Shown: positions 1-9,530, counted from the first letter of the stretch. The stretch: 64,000 bases of DNA from JBFELO01 sp041552055 (GCA_041552055.1 JBFELO010000006.1:1-64000); one strand, 5' to 3'. Notes: generated from the sequence alone by a model not told the origin. A program made the numbers and translations.

Positions 1-1905
1 CACGTGTTCCGGCCGGTCGGCGTGGGCCGCGTCAGGGTCGGTCATACGCTGCCGGTCGACCTGGCTCCCACCGAGAGGGACTACACCGGCGACTACGAGG
101 GCGATCCCTATCAGTTTAATGCCGAGAACGTGTTCGCCGCCGGCGGGATGGTCATGTCGGCGCCGGACATGGCGCGACTGTTCTCGGTCCTGTTCGATTC
201 CGAGGATGCCGGCGGCCTGCTCGAGCGGGGCACGATCGAAGAGATGCTCGCGCTGCCGTTTCCCGCCTCGGCGGACATGGGCTACGGCCGCGGCTGGATC
301 CACGAGAAGTTCTTCACCGACTCGGGCCACACCCTCGGGTGGCTCACGGACCCGAACGACGAAGCGGTGATCTACGGCCACGGCGGGGGCGGCCCAGGCA
401 CGCACACCATCGCCGTCTGGCACTCGGACGGCATCGTCTTCGTCTGGTTCACCAACAAGGATCCCCTGGTGAACGACTTCGACGAGTTCCCCGAGGTCGA
501 ATCGTGGCCGGAGCACGACCTGTGGGAGTCGGTGGGCATCTCCACGGCCGCGATCGGCTCCGCTCCTGTCGAGTCCTGGATCCCGGTGGTGGCGCACTCG
601 GACGGAGTCGGCGGCAGTGCGTGGCGGTCCGACGTCGGATTGCTCAACCGATCCCCGCTCACCAACCGGATCCGTCTGCGGTATCGGCATGGGTTCTTTC
701 AGTTTGAGGATCGTGAGATCGAACTCGCGCCCGGTGCCGCCGTGATGGTGGTTGATGTCGTCGATCAGCTTGGAGAATCTGGCGCGGGTGCATTGCAGGT
801 CTTTTCGTCCGAGCCGCTGACGGTGACCTCCCGGACGTACAACCAGACTCCCGATGGCAGCTACGGCCAGTTCCTCGACGGCGTCACCGCCACCGGCGGA
901 TTGGAGCAGGGCGAGTCGGCGGTGCTCGTGCATCTCCGAGAGGATGCCTCGTTTCGCACGAACATCGGTATCCACAACCAGTGGCGCCGCTCGGCCAGGG
1001 TCGAGATCGCACTGTACGCCGCAGACGGATCACGTACGGCGTCTTTCACCGAGCGGATTCCGCCCCAGACCACGGTGCAGATCAACCGCCCGTTCACGAC
1101 CATCGGCCACACCGATGTCACGTCGGGGTACGCGGTCGTCAAGGTGCTGTCCGGGCAGGACGTGTACGTCTACGGGTCGGTCGTGGACAACAGGACCGAC
1201 GACCCGACCACCATTCCGATGAAGGTCGGTCACGGTTTCGACCACCAGTGGGTCGCCGCGGCGGCCAGCGGTGAGGGCGCCCACGGCAGCCGATGGCGCA
1301 CCGATCTCTGCCTGCTCAACCGATCGAACCTCACGGCTTCGATCGACGTCGTGTTTCACGGCGACGACGGTGACAGCGCCGTGATGACGATCGAGCTCGA
1401 CAACGGCGAGCAGCGAACCCTGGAGGACGTCGTGGCGGAGATCGGGAAGGCCGGGACGGGCGCACTCGAGATCGTCTCCAGCAGGCCGATCCTGGTCGCC
1501 TCGCGCAGCTACAACACCAGCGCGGATGGGACCTTCGGCCAGTACCTCGACGGAGCGGACGCCGCTCGTACCGCCGCCTCTGGACAGACCGTCTGGCTGC
1601 CGCAGCTCCGCCAGGACACGTCGTTCCGATCCAACATCGGGCTGCTCAACACCGGAACTGGAGATGCCAGGATGAACATCCGACTATTCGACGAGGGCGG
1701 CGCCGAGCTGGCCGAGTTGCAGCGACGGATTGGTCCCGGCGAGCGCCTGCAGCTGCAGGAACCGTTCGACCGCATCGCGGGTCGCAGTGATCTCGACGCA
1801 GCGTACGCGGCGGTGAGAGTGCGTTCCGGGAGCGGCGTCATCGCCTACGCGTCGGTGATCGACAACGTGACGAACGACCCGTCCACTGTCCCGATGCAAC
1901 GGTGA
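1..1905 (+). CDS. Serine hydrolase (beta-lactamase/class C-like), C-terminal part, with two C-terminal repeat domains; 5' truncated
   Basis: The reading frame is open from the first base of the window, so the gene starts upstream and the GTG at base 4 is probably internal. The first ~180 residues look like the C-terminal part of a penicillin-binding/beta-lactamase-type hydrolase: a segment GGMVMSAPDMARLF, then GYGRGW, then YGHGGGGPG, where the HGG stands where class C enzymes carry the KTG-type motif. The catalytic SxxK would lie outside the window. Two tandem domains of ~210 residues follow (about residues 190-410 and 414-633), both opening with a W-P/A-V-A-H or W-V-A-A-A type strand and GS-W-R-(S/T)-D-(V/L)-x-L-L-N-R-S. 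They look like extracellular beta-sandwich modules. Likely secreted or surface exposed. Substrate unknown. Confidence 0.75.
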   Translation, partial: HVFRPVGVGRVRVGHTLPVDLAPTERDYTGDYEGDPYQFNAENVFAAGGMVMSAPDMARLFSVLFDSEDAGGLLERGTIEEMLALPFPASADMGYGRGWIHEKFFTDSGHTLGWLTDPNDEAVIYGHGGGGPGTHTIAVWHSDGIVFVWFTNKDPLVNDFDEFPEVESWPEHDLWESVGISTAAIGSAPVESWIPVVAHSDGVGGSAWRSDVGLLNRSPLTNRIRLRYRHGFFQFEDREIELAPGAAVMVVDVVDQLGESGAGALQVFSSEPLTVTSRTYNQTPDGSYGQFLDGVTATGGLEQGESAVLVHLREDASFRTNIGIHNQWRRSARVEIALYAADGSRTASFTERIPPQTTVQINRPFTTIGHTDVTSGYAVVKVLSGQDVYVYGSVVDNRTDDPTTIPMKVGHGFDHQWVAAAASGEGAHGSRWRTDLCLLNRSNLTASIDVVFHGDDGDSAVMTIELDNGEQRTLEDVVAEIGKAGTGALEIVSSRPILVASRSYNTSADGTFGQYLDGADAARTAASGQTVWLPQLRQDTSFRSNIGLLNTGTGDARMNIRLFDEGGAELAELQRRIGPGERLQLQEPFDRIAGRSDLDAAYAAVRVRSGSGVIAYASVIDNVTNDPSTVPMQR

Positions 1906-1982
1906 CGACCGGAGGCGTCGGAGAGCGTGCTGCCATGACGAGTAGTGAAGAACACGACAGTCAAGATGATCGGAGGCACGAG

Positions 1983-2120
1983 ATGGGAAGCTCCACGCGA
2001 CAGTCGATGACCAGACTGCCGTCCTCGACGCTGTACGATCCGCAGCCCAGCGACGTGCCGGTGACGGTCGTGACGGCCCTGATCCTGCTGCTGGTGCTGT
2101 GCATCGTGGCTCTGCTGTGA
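1983..2120 (+). CDS. Small tail-anchored membrane protein (45 aa)
   Basis: A short frame begins at ATG 1983, six bases after a clear GGAGG (1972-1976). The same frame could also start at 1902 or 1935, but neither has as good a ribosome-binding site. The product has a polar N-terminal half and one hydrophobic C-terminal helix (VTVVTALILLLVLCIVALL), so it is predicted to be tail-anchored with the N-terminus in the cytoplasm. It follows the hydrolase gene by 77 bases and may be co-transcribed. I do not recognise a family. The case for it being real is the ribosome-binding site plus the well-formed helix. Confidence 0.5.
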   Translation: MGSSTRQSMTRLPSSTLYDPQPSDVPVTVVTALILLLVLCIVALL

Positions 2121-2145
2121 TGGGTCGGTCGACGCAGGGACACCC

Positions 2146-3546
2146 TCAAAAACTGTAGATCACCGAGAGCGATGCCGTGTCCACCAGATCCGAGAAGTCG
2201 ACACCCGCATCGACCTGGAAGTTCTCGAATGCCAGTCCGATGCCGACGGCGAGGTGAAGCTCGTCCTCGCCAGGGGGAAACAAGGCGCGGTGCTCGGGGT
2301 CACTACTGATGCTCCGGAAGCGGTGGACGGGGTCGAGCCACACGCCGAGTCTGACCGCGATCACCGGAGTGGCCTGGAGGAAGGCGTACTCCCCGCCCAG
2401 GTGCAGCTCGTCTCCGTCGTCGACTGCGAGTTCGACGTCGAGATCGAGATCCTCGAAGGCCTCGAGGACCGTCGGGTCGAGGCCGTCGATAATGGTCGAG
2501 TACTCCACCCGGTCCCATTCGAAACCGATCGCGAGCCGCCCGTCCGGTGATCGGTAGGTGACGCCGAGCCCGTAGACGTCGGGGAACGCGATCGGTGTCG
2601 CGACCACGACCAGGTTTGAACCGGGGGTTACGGGGACATCGGTGATCGCGCCCACGGCGGGTCCCGCGCGGATGTTCCAGGCCAGGTCGAACTCGGGTCC
2701 CTGGCGGTAAAATGCGGCGACCCTCCATCGCTCCGAGAGAGTTGACAGCAGGCCCACGTTGAACCCCCAGTCGGACCCGTCGAAGAGCATGTCTCCGAAG
2801 GCGACCTGCCGGTCGGCCAGGTAGGAGTTCGGTCCGTAGAAGCTCTCGAACGAGTCGTCGTCCCACAGATACCACTCGAACTCAGAATCGAGCCTGCCGT
2901 CGAAGTAGGCGACGCCCAGCCCGAGGCTCAGCTTCTCGTGGATGCGATAGGCACCGGATACGCCGTAGCTGACGATGTCGAGGTCGGTGGACCACCTTCG
3001 GTCAAGAGTCCGAGCGTCGGTGCCGTCGTAATGCAGAGAGAAAAGTCCCTGAGTCTCGGTGCGGGCGCGGAAGTTCGCCAGCTGGTGGCGGTACAGTGCG
3101 ACCGACCAGTTGCCCCTCGGGTAGACAAACGACAGATACGAAACACCGTTGATGCTCTCCTCGGATACGGCGGTGCGAGGCCCGTCGACGGTGTCGAGGC
3201 CGAGCCCGGACGGCTCGCCCTCGTAGCGGCCGCCCGCGACGTACGGCGTGGAGTAGGACCAGTGGCGTCCTTCGACCGAGACCTCCGGCCGCAGCAGCTG
3301 CACGAGCCCCGCCGGATTGGCGAACGCTGCCGTGGCGTCGTCGGCAAGGGCGGCGAACGCTCCGCCGAGCCCCAGGCTGCGCGCTCCCGGGTTGGAGAAG
3401 CTGAACTCGAATGTGGTCGGAATATCCTGGGCAGACGCACCGGCCGTCGGCAGCAACGCGGCAATCGCCAACCAGAGCATGGGCATCTGCCTGCGCAGAG
3501 AATGGTTTCCGGGCCGAACCGCTGACGTCGTGTTGGCGGGCTCCAC
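2146..3546 (-). CDS. FadL/OmpP1-type outer-membrane transport protein
   Basis: 466 residues from a GTG start. ATG 3486, giving MPMLWLAIAALLP, is an alternative start right at the signal peptide. The signal sequence ends near GASAQDI. The next stretch, FSNPGARSLGLGGAFAALADDATAAFANPAGL, is typical of OmpP1/FadL/TodX barrels, in which the N-terminal hatch carries an N-P-A motif. The rest alternates short polar loops with amphipathic strands and ends in an aromatic residue (SVIYSF), the usual signal for outer-membrane insertion. Family members carry hydrophobic compounds such as fatty acids or aromatics across the outer membrane; the substrate here cannot be read from the sequence. It converges with the small plus-strand gene ending at 2120 and looks monocistronic. 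Confidence 0.8.
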   Translation of the reverse strand: MEPANTTSAVRPGNHSLRRQMPMLWLAIAALLPTAGASAQDIPTTFEFSFSNPGARSLGLGGAFAALADDATAAFANPAGLVQLLRPEVSVEGRHWSYSTPYVAGGRYEGEPSGLGLDTVDGPRTAVSEESINGVSYLSFVYPRGNWSVALYRHQLANFRARTETQGLFSLHYDGTDARTLDRRWSTDLDIVSYGVSGAYRIHEKLSLGLGVAYFDGRLDSEFEWYLWDDDSFESFYGPNSYLADRQVAFGDMLFDGSDWGFNVGLLSTLSERWRVAAFYRQGPEFDLAWNIRAGPAVGAITDVPVTPGSNLVVVATPIAFPDVYGLGVTYRSPDGRLAIGFEWDRVEYSTIIDGLDPTVLEAFEDLDLDVELAVDDGDELHLGGEYAFLQATPVIAVRLGVWLDPVHRFRSISSDPEHRALFPPGEDELHLAVGIGLAFENFQVDAGVDFSDLVDTASLSVIYSF

Positions 3547-3663
3547 TCCGCCGATCGTAGCACGGTGAGCGACCTCACATGAGCGTCATGAGGCCCTCAC
3601 GCCGCCATCAAGCGTCGCGGAGGGCCAGGCCATAGGTTCGGTTGCAGAAGGGAGGATTCGCAG

Positions 3664-4338
3664 ATGCACAGTACACGTCGCTTCCGAACGGTTTTGGCCC
3701 CGATGGCGGCCGTCCTCTTCCTGACCGCGGTGGCGCTGCCGACTTCCGGGGTCGCCGCCGACCGAGCGTGGCTGGTTCGGGTGGTGGGTGTGTCGGTCGA
3801 CTCCGACGCCCATGCGGTCGAGGTCCTGGGTACGAGCGAGGGGCTTTCGATCTCGACCAGCAGCGGCTTCGGCTTCGGCCTCGATCTCGAGTACCGCGCG
3901 TCACGACGGCTGGGTGTGGATTTCGGCGTGCTGTCCGCAGCGCCCAGCATCGGAACATCGGTTGGCGTCGGCTTCAAGAGCATCAGTGCGAGCGCGGACG
4001 TCACGATGACACCCATCAGCGCCGGGCTCAACGTCCACCTGACGCCCGACAGCCGCTTCGACGTCTACATCGGCCCACTTCTCGCCTACGTCGTCTATGA
4101 CAGCTTCACGCTCACGGCAGGGCCGGGCCTCAGTGAGAGCTTCAGTTCCGAGAACGACGTCGGCTTCGGCGCCAACCTCGGCGTGGACGTCGGACTCGAC
4201 AGCAAAGGTCGGTGGGCATTCAACGCTTCGATCAAGTACATCGACACCACCCTCGAGGCGAAGCCGAGCGACGGTGACGCCGGCAGGACAGACTTCGACC
4301 CGACCATCTTCGGCTTTGGCTTCGGCTATCGATTCTGA
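3664..4338 (+). CDS. OmpW-like outer-membrane beta-barrel protein
   Basis: 224 residues. A cleavable signal peptide (ends near GVAADRAW) is followed by a small barrel pattern: long amphipathic strands, a variable middle, SRFDVYIGPLLAY, and a terminal strand ending GFGYRF. The length and the region near the N-terminus resemble the OmpW family, which forms 8-stranded barrels with a hydrophobic channel. Function unknown. It stands alone, with a strong hairpin directly downstream. Confidence 0.65.
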   Translation: MHSTRRFRTVLAPMAAVLFLTAVALPTSGVAADRAWLVRVVGVSVDSDAHAVEVLGTSEGLSISTSSGFGFGLDLEYRASRRLGVDFGVLSAAPSIGTSVGVGFKSISASADVTMTPISAGLNVHLTPDSRFDVYIGPLLAYVVYDSFTLTAGPGLSESFSSENDVGFGANLGVDVGLDSKGRWAFNASIKYIDTTLEAKPSDGDAGRTDFDPTIFGFGFGYRF

Positions 4339-4342
4339 GCCG

Positions 4343-4395
4343 GGAAGATCGGGACGCGAGGGGCCGGCCTCGTGCCGGCCCCTTCCCGATCTTCC
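4343..4395 (+). terminator. Long stem-loop terminator after the OmpW-like gene
   Basis: An inverted repeat pairs GGAAGATCGGG (4343-4353) with CCCGATCTTCC (4385-4395), enclosing a second stem of GGGGCCGGC with GCCGGCCCC. It begins five bases after the stop codon. The run after the stem is CTCTTG rather than a clean T-tract, so rho-independent action is likely but not certain. Confidence 0.65.
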
Positions 4396-4426
4396 TCTTG
4401 ACAATACCAAGCGGTGAGGTCGTGCA

Positions 4427-5374
4427 ATGAAGCGAAGGTCATCCCATCTGAAGGCGCCTGCGCGGGCAGGCACGGCCGCGCTGATAGGCGCCGCTCGTGC
4501 GGTTGGAAAGAGCCTCACACGGAGGTTCAGGGCCTCGCTTGACCGTTGGCGCGAGGCCGATGTGCGGGGGCCGCCGGAGTGCGATCCCAGTCTGTTCGTG
4601 GGTCGCGAACAGCTCATTGCCAGGGTGCTGAGCACGATTCACAACAACAGCATTCTGTTGACCGGAGACTCGGGAATCGGAAAGACATCGATCCTCCGCG
4701 AGATCGAGCGGCGGCTGCGGTCGATCGACGATCCGGCGTACCGGTTCTTCCCCGTCTACATCGACCTGGAATCCACCCCCGAGGATCGCCTCTTTGCCAC
4801 CGCCGGTGACGCTGTCCTGCACGAGGTCGCCCGGCTGTGCCCGGGCAGCGCGCGAGACGATCGAGGAAGCCGTGGTGCAGACTACGATCACCGAGGCCTC
4901 GCAGCTGACCTGCGACGGACGGTGCGCGCCCTCGGTGCGACCAGCTCCAAGATGGTCAGGTTGGTGCTGCTCGTCGACGGGATCGACGAGGTTGACAACT
5001 ACCATCAGAGAACGACCCAGAAGTTGAGGAGTCTGTTCATGGCGAGCGTCGCCGAAAACCTCGTCATGGTTGCATCGGGGTCCGAGATCAGCAGGGAGTG
5101 GGAGCGGGAGGGCAGCCCCTGGTACAACTTCTTCGAGGAGATCAAGCTCACCGGTCTGCGCCGCGACGACGTTGAGCGGCTGGTGGCCTTCCTCGTCCGG
5201 GGCCGAATGAAGCTCGGTGAGGGGGTCGTCGAGCGGATCGCCGCGACGACCGACGGCAACCCGGGACTCATCCGCTCGCACTGCCGGGCCCTGCTGCGAC
5301 GTTCGCATCGGCAGGGCCGTAGAACCCTCACTGTTGCCGACGTCGACGCGCTCGACAGGCACCACGGGACGTGA
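4427..5374 (+). CDS. STAND/AAA-type ATPase
   Basis: 315 residues, no signal peptide or membrane helix. A Walker A motif (GDSGIGKTS, residues 80-88) and a Walker B-like strand (LVLLVDGIDEVD, ~179-190) mark a P-loop ATPase of the AAA_16/STAND type. It is preceded by LFVGREQLI, the usual entry of that fold, and followed by a helical lid (DGNPGLIRSHCRALLR). The basic first 40 residues are unusual and could contact DNA or membrane. The next gene encodes a second ATPase of the same class carrying a DNA-binding domain, 19 bases downstream, so the two probably act together in stress- or ligand-responsive regulation. The signal sensed is unknown. Confidence 0.6.
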   Translation: MKRRSSHLKAPARAGTAALIGAARAVGKSLTRRFRASLDRWREADVRGPPECDPSLFVGREQLIARVLSTIHNNSILLTGDSGIGKTSILREIERRLRSIDDPAYRFFPVYIDLESTPEDRLFATAGDAVLHEVARLCPGSARDDRGSRGADYDHRGLAADLRRTVRALGATSSKMVRLVLLVDGIDEVDNYHQRTTQKLRSLFMASVAENLVMVASGSEISREWEREGSPWYNFFEEIKLTGLRRDDVERLVAFLVRGRMKLGEGVVERIAATTDGNPGLIRSHCRALLRRSHRQGRRTLTVADVDALDRHHGT

Positions 5375-5393
5375 TCAGAGGCGCGCTCCGACC

Positions 5394-6902
5394 ATGCGAA
5401 GGTTTCAGGCGAGGTCGGAATCCGCGATAAAATCCACCACGATGGAAAACTCGCAAGCGGGGGAGGGCTCCCTCACGGCCGATTTCAAGATCGGCGGGTG
5501 GCTGGTCCAGCCGCGCCTGAACCGCCTTTCACGCGGAGAGCAGGTCCTGCAGATCGAGCCGAAGATGATGGACGTTCTCGTGTACCTCGCACACAACGCC
5601 GGCGAGGTCGTTTCGAAGAACGACATCACGGACGCGGTCTGGCCCGACCTGTTCATTACCGAGTCGGTGATCAGCCGCGCGATCGCCGGGCTGCGGCGCG
5701 CGCTCGAGGACGACGCCCGCAATCCGAGATTCATCGAGACGATCCTGAAACGCGGCTACCGTTTGATCGCCGAGGTGTTGCCGGCACCGGAGGTCACCGA
5801 CACGCGCCCGCCACGCGCCCAGCCGACGCAGCCGGATCTTCGCCGCGACGCGGCGCCGGTGCCGTTCGTCGTCGGCCAGTGGGTTCGGGGGAAGAGGTTC
5901 TACGGTCGCGCGGGACAGATTGCCGAGATCCTCGAGGGCAATCGCAACTGGCTGTGGGTGCTCGGGACGCGGCGGATTGGCAAGACTTCGTTGCTCAAGC
6001 AGCTCGAGAGCCTCGCCGCGGCCTCGCCCGAGCTGGGGTTCGTGCCGCTGTTCTGGGATCTTCAAGGAGCCGACACTCCGGAGGATCTCCACGCGGACTT
6101 CGGAGAGGCGCTGCTGGATGCCGAGCAGCGGCTGGAGGACGCCGGGATTCGGGTCGCGGAGATCAGGGCGGACGACCTGTTCGAGTCCCTCGGCCGCCTG
6201 CGGCGGCAGCTGTCGGCAAACAACCTCAGACTGCTGCTCCTGTGCGACGAGGTGGAGGAGCTGATTCAGCTCAACAGAAAGGATCCGGCAGTGCTGCGCA
6301 AGCTGCGGCGGGCGATGCAGTCGCAGGAGGCCGTTCGTTCGGTGCTCGCCTCGAGCAGTCGACTGTGGCAGCTCGCCGAGGCGGGCGGCGACACCTCACC
6401 GTTTCTCGACGGCTTCACGCCTCCGTTGTACCTCGGCTCGCTCGACGACGACGAGGCCCGCGCTCTGATTCGGCAGGAGGCGCTGCCGGCTGACGTGCGG
6501 CCCGAGTTCACCGACGAGCAGATCGAGCGGATCCGCACGAGCTGCGGCAACCACCCCTACCTGATCCAGCTCCTGTGCCGCCGCACGCTGGACGAGGGTG
6601 ACCTCGACCGGGCGATCGAGGGCGTCGCCGCGGACCGTGCGGTGAGCTTCTTCTGTGCCGTGGATTTCGATCTGCTGGGCGAGGAGGAACGCGCCGTCCT
6701 GCGCCTTCTCGCCGCGCACCCCGGCGCCTCGGCGAGCTCGATCGCGAGCCGCCTCTCCGAGCGTGCGGATACGCTGCCGGCGAGCCTCGAGTCGCTGCAG
6801 CGCCTCGGCCTGATGCGGGAGCACCCGGCTGACGCATTCCGTGTCGCGAACGAGTTCCTCCGTCGCTGGCTGCTGACAGAGGCAGGTCCACCCGACCGGT
6901 AG
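5394..6902 (+). CDS. Winged-helix (OmpR/CadC-type) transcription regulator fused to a STAND ATPase
   Basis: About 502 residues from ATG 5394; a second in-frame ATG at 5442 would remove 16 residues without touching a domain. Residues ~26-118 form an OmpR/PhoB-type winged helix: the strands around GGWLVQPRLNRLSRG, a helix NAGEVVSKNDITDAVWPD, and the recognition region ending FIETILKRGYRLIAEV. A proline-rich linker leads to FYGRAGQIAEIL and a Walker A, GTRRIGKTS (~189-197), then a Walker B-like LLLLCDEVEELIQ and a C-terminal helical/winged-helix segment. This is a one-component regulator whose output may be gated by ATP. It has no membrane helix, unlike CadC. Targets are unknown; the adjacent ATPase is the obvious partner. 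Confidence 0.75.
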   Translation: MRRFQARSESAIKSTTMENSQAGEGSLTADFKIGGWLVQPRLNRLSRGEQVLQIEPKMMDVLVYLAHNAGEVVSKNDITDAVWPDLFITESVISRAIAGLRRALEDDARNPRFIETILKRGYRLIAEVLPAPEVTDTRPPRAQPTQPDLRRDAAPVPFVVGQWVRGKRFYGRAGQIAEILEGNRNWLWVLGTRRIGKTSLLKQLESLAAASPELGFVPLFWDLQGADTPEDLHADFGEALLDAEQRLEDAGIRVAEIRADDLFESLGRLRRQLSANNLRLLLLCDEVEELIQLNRKDPAVLRKLRRAMQSQEAVRSVLASSSRLWQLAEAGGDTSPFLDGFTPPLYLGSLDDDEARALIRQEALPADVRPEFTDEQIERIRTSCGNHPYLIQLLCRRTLDEGDLDRAIEGVAADRAVSFFCAVDFDLLGEEERAVLRLLAAHPGASASSIASRLSERADTLPASLESLQRLGLMREHPADAFRVANEFLRRWLLTEAGPPDR

Positions 6903-6937
6903 AGTGCGCCTTGGTGCACTGGTATCTGCGCAGGTCG

Positions 6938-7000
6938 ACAAGCCCACAAGCCCTCAGGCCCTGGGTGGATGGGCGGTCGAGCGACCAGCGACCAGTTTCA
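6938..7000. repeat. Family B repeat remnant (copy B1)
   Basis: The segment shares the phrases CCCACAAGCCCTCAGGCCCT and GGGCGGTCGAGCGACCAG with copies near 9.75, 30.9, 41.5, 49.5, 53.7 and 56.6 kb, and ends in two CAGCGAC-type heptamers. It lies between convergent genes. Confidence 0.7.
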
Positions 7001-7001
7001 A

Positions 7002-9410
7002 TCACGGAGAAAACGTCTTTGCGCGGTAGGAGCTGACGACGACGGTGATCGAGCTGAGGGGCATCAGGATCGCGGCGAGCAGGGGGTGCATGTGGCCGGT
7101 CATGGCGAGGGTGACTGCGACGACGTTGTATGCGAGCGAAAAAACCAGGTTGCGGCGGATGACGCCGAGGGTACGGCGGGATCCGGTCAGGAGGTCGGCG
7201 ATCGGCGACAGCCCCGGGCGTCCCAGGTAGACGTCGGCCGCGGCCAGTGCGGCTTCCGCCCCACCGTGGACCCCGACCCCGACGTCGGCCGCGGCCAGCG
7301 CGGCGGCGTCGTTGACGCCGTCGCCCACCATGACCACTCGCTCCCGGGCAGCGGCTGCGGCCACGAGCTCGGCCTTGGTCTCCGGGCTGGCGCCACCCCG
7401 ACCGCGGGCAATCCCGACCCGGGGCAGCAGCGAATCCACCGTGCCCTGGTGGTCGCCGGACAGGACCTCGACCTGCCAGCCGAGATCGTGGATCTCCTCA
7501 AGCGCCGCGCGGGCGTCGTCGCGGATCGCGTCGCCGAGCGCGGCGAGAGCGGCCGGGGAGCCGTCGGCCGCCACCACCACGGGGGTCAGGCCTTCGGCTA
7601 CGGCCCCGTCGATGATGCCCTGCCACTCCTCATCAATGTCGACTCCTGAGGTCGCGACAAAGGCCGGTGATCCGACGATCAGCGCCCGGCCGTTCAAGAA
7701 GCCGGACACGCCCTGGCCGGGGTGGTGGCGGACGTTCTCCACGGGATACTGCGCCTTGTCCATGAGCCCCTCCACCATTGCGGCCGCGATCGGGTGCGAC
7801 GAGTCGGCCTCGAGCGCCGCCACCGCCGGTCGCAGGCTTTCGTCCCCAAACCAGCGGACCAGCGCGAGGCGGCCTTGGGTGATGGTGCCGGTCTTGTCGA
7901 GGAACATCCGGCCTGTCCGGGCGAGCTGCTCGAGGGCATCGCCGCCTTTGAGCAGGATCCCAGAGCGCGCCGCCTGGCCGATGGCGGCGGCGACCGCCAG
8001 CGGTGTGGCGAGCCCAAGCGCGCACGGGCAGCTCACGATGAGCAGCGCGACCGCGTTGTCCACGGCTCGCTCGGGGTCGATGCGGAACCAGATGAGCGCC
8101 GTGGCGGCTGCGAGCGCCAGGACTATCGCCACGAACCAGCCCGAGACCCTGTCGGCGAGCAGCACCACCGGCGCCCGCCGCCGCGCGTGCTCCTCGACCA
8201 GCCGCAGAATCCTGCCGACGCGCGTGTTCTCGCCGGTGCTCCGCACGCGCACCTCGAGCCGGCTCGTCAGGTTGACGGTGCCGGCATGGATCGGATCACC
8301 GGGCCGCGCTGCCACGGGGCGCGACTCGCCGGTGAGCAGCGACAGATCGAGGGTGGACTGTCCCGCCTCGACTACGCCGTCCGCCGGGACGGAGTCTCCC
8401 GCTCGCAGCTCGACCAGATCACCCTCGGCCAGCGCGGCTACAGGAACCTCCTGGATGCCGTCCTCCCGGAGCACGCGTGCCGAGCGCGGCGCGAGCGAGA
8501 ACAGCATCTCGGTGGCGCGGGCCGCAGTCCGCTGCTGCCGGCGCTGGAGAAACCGTCCCACCAGCAGCAGGAAAATGAGCACGCTGACCGAGTCGAAGTA
8601 GATCTCGCCGCGGCCCCTCAACGTATTGTGGACGCCCCAGATGAAGCCGGCCAGGATGCCGACGGCGATCGGTACGTCCATGTGCAGGGTTCGAGTTTTC
8701 GCCGAACCCCAGGCGCCGCGGTAGAACGGGCTCGCGCACCACAGCACCGACGGCAGGGCGAGCACCAGGCTCGTCCACCGGAACAGGCGCTCGTACTGCT
8801 CCTCGATGCCGTGAAAGTACCCGCCATACAGGGCGAACGCGAGCAGCATGATGTTGCCGGCCACGGCCCCGGCGACCGCGATCTTGATGAGGAGTGCGCG
8901 ATCGGAGCGGCGCTCCATCTCCCGGGTCTCGACGCCGTGGTAGGGGTGGGGCGGGTAACCGATGGCGTCGAGGAAGCGTGCGATCTTCGACAACGGGACC
9001 TGCTCGGGATTCCACGTCACGGTGGCCAGCGAGCGTCCGATGTCGAGACGGCACTCGGCGGTTCCCGGCAGGACGATCGGCGTGCGCTCGACCAGCCAGA
9101 CGCAGGCCGCGCAGTGCACGCCCTCGAGGTAGAGGTCGACGGTGGCGAGGCCGTTAGGGGCCGATCGCCCGTACAGCTCGAGGAATGTCGGGTCGTCGAA
9201 CTCGCCGAAGCCGCGGCCACTCGACCGTGCGGGTCGCGCCGGGGCGTCGACCCTGCGGCGGACTTCGTAGTAGCGCTGCAGCCCGAAGCCCTGGATCACG
9301 TCGTAGGCGAGATGACAGCCGGAGCAGCAGAACTGGTGCTCCGCGTCAGGCACGACGAGCCCGGCCGGTACGGGCAGCCCGCAGTGGGTGCAGCTCGGCG
9401 CGTCGTTCAT
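7002..9410 (-). CDS. ccoI: Copper-transporting P1B-type ATPase for cbb3 oxidase assembly (CcoI/FixI)
   Basis: Start taken at ATG 9410 (MNDAPSCTHCG); a GTG at 9443 would add 11 residues. The N-terminus has the CcoI-type metal domain with two Cys pairs (CTHCG ... FCCSGCH), then a heavy-metal-associated domain with HCAAC. Eight membrane helices follow, with the copper-site SCPCALGLATP, phosphorylation DKTGT, an HP dipeptide (SSHPIAAAM) and hinge GDGVNDAAAL. CcoI proteins export copper to the periplasmic side for CuB insertion into the CcoN subunit, and copper reaching the oxidase would need this pump. It is the last gene of the cco set on this strand, 384 bases (with repeats) from the previous one, so it may have its own promoter. 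Confidence 0.92.
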   Translation of the reverse strand: MNDAPSCTHCGLPVPAGLVVPDAEHQFCCSGCHLAYDVIQGFGLQRYYEVRRRVDAPARPARSSGRGFGEFDDPTFLELYGRSAPNGLATVDLYLEGVHCAACVWLVERTPIVLPGTAECRLDIGRSLATVTWNPEQVPLSKIARFLDAIGYPPHPYHGVETREMERRSDRALLIKIAVAGAVAGNIMLLAFALYGGYFHGIEEQYERLFRWTSLVLALPSVLWCASPFYRGAWGSAKTRTLHMDVPIAVGILAGFIWGVHNTLRGRGEIYFDSVSVLIFLLLVGRFLQRRQQRTAARATEMLFSLAPRSARVLREDGIQEVPVAALAEGDLVELRAGDSVPADGVVEAGQSTLDLSLLTGESRPVAARPGDPIHAGTVNLTSRLEVRVRSTGENTRVGRILRLVEEHARRRAPVVLLADRVSGWFVAIVLALAAATALIWFRIDPERAVDNAVALLIVSCPCALGLATPLAVAAAIGQAARSGILLKGGDALEQLARTGRMFLDKTGTITQGRLALVRWFGDESLRPAVAALEADSSHPIAAAMVEGLMDKAQYPVENVRHHPGQGVSGFLNGRALIVGSPAFVATSGVDIDEEWQGIIDGAVAEGLTPVVVAADGSPAALAALGDAIRDDARAALEEIHDLGWQVEVLSGDHQGTVDSLLPRVGIARGRGGASPETKAELVAAAAARERVVMVGDGVNDAAALAAADVGVGVHGGAEAALAAADVYLGRPGLSPIADLLTGSRRTLGVIRRNLVFSLAYNVVAVTLAMTGHMHPLLAAILMPLSSITVVVSSYRAKTFSP

Positions 9411-9530
9411 CTGGGACGAGTCCAAGGGAAACCACGAAGGCACGAAGACACGAGGGAGATCATCTCATGGGTCGGGCGCTTTGTCGGTGATCCAGCGCCG
9501 TCGGGGAGGGGATGAGGATCGCCTTCGGTG

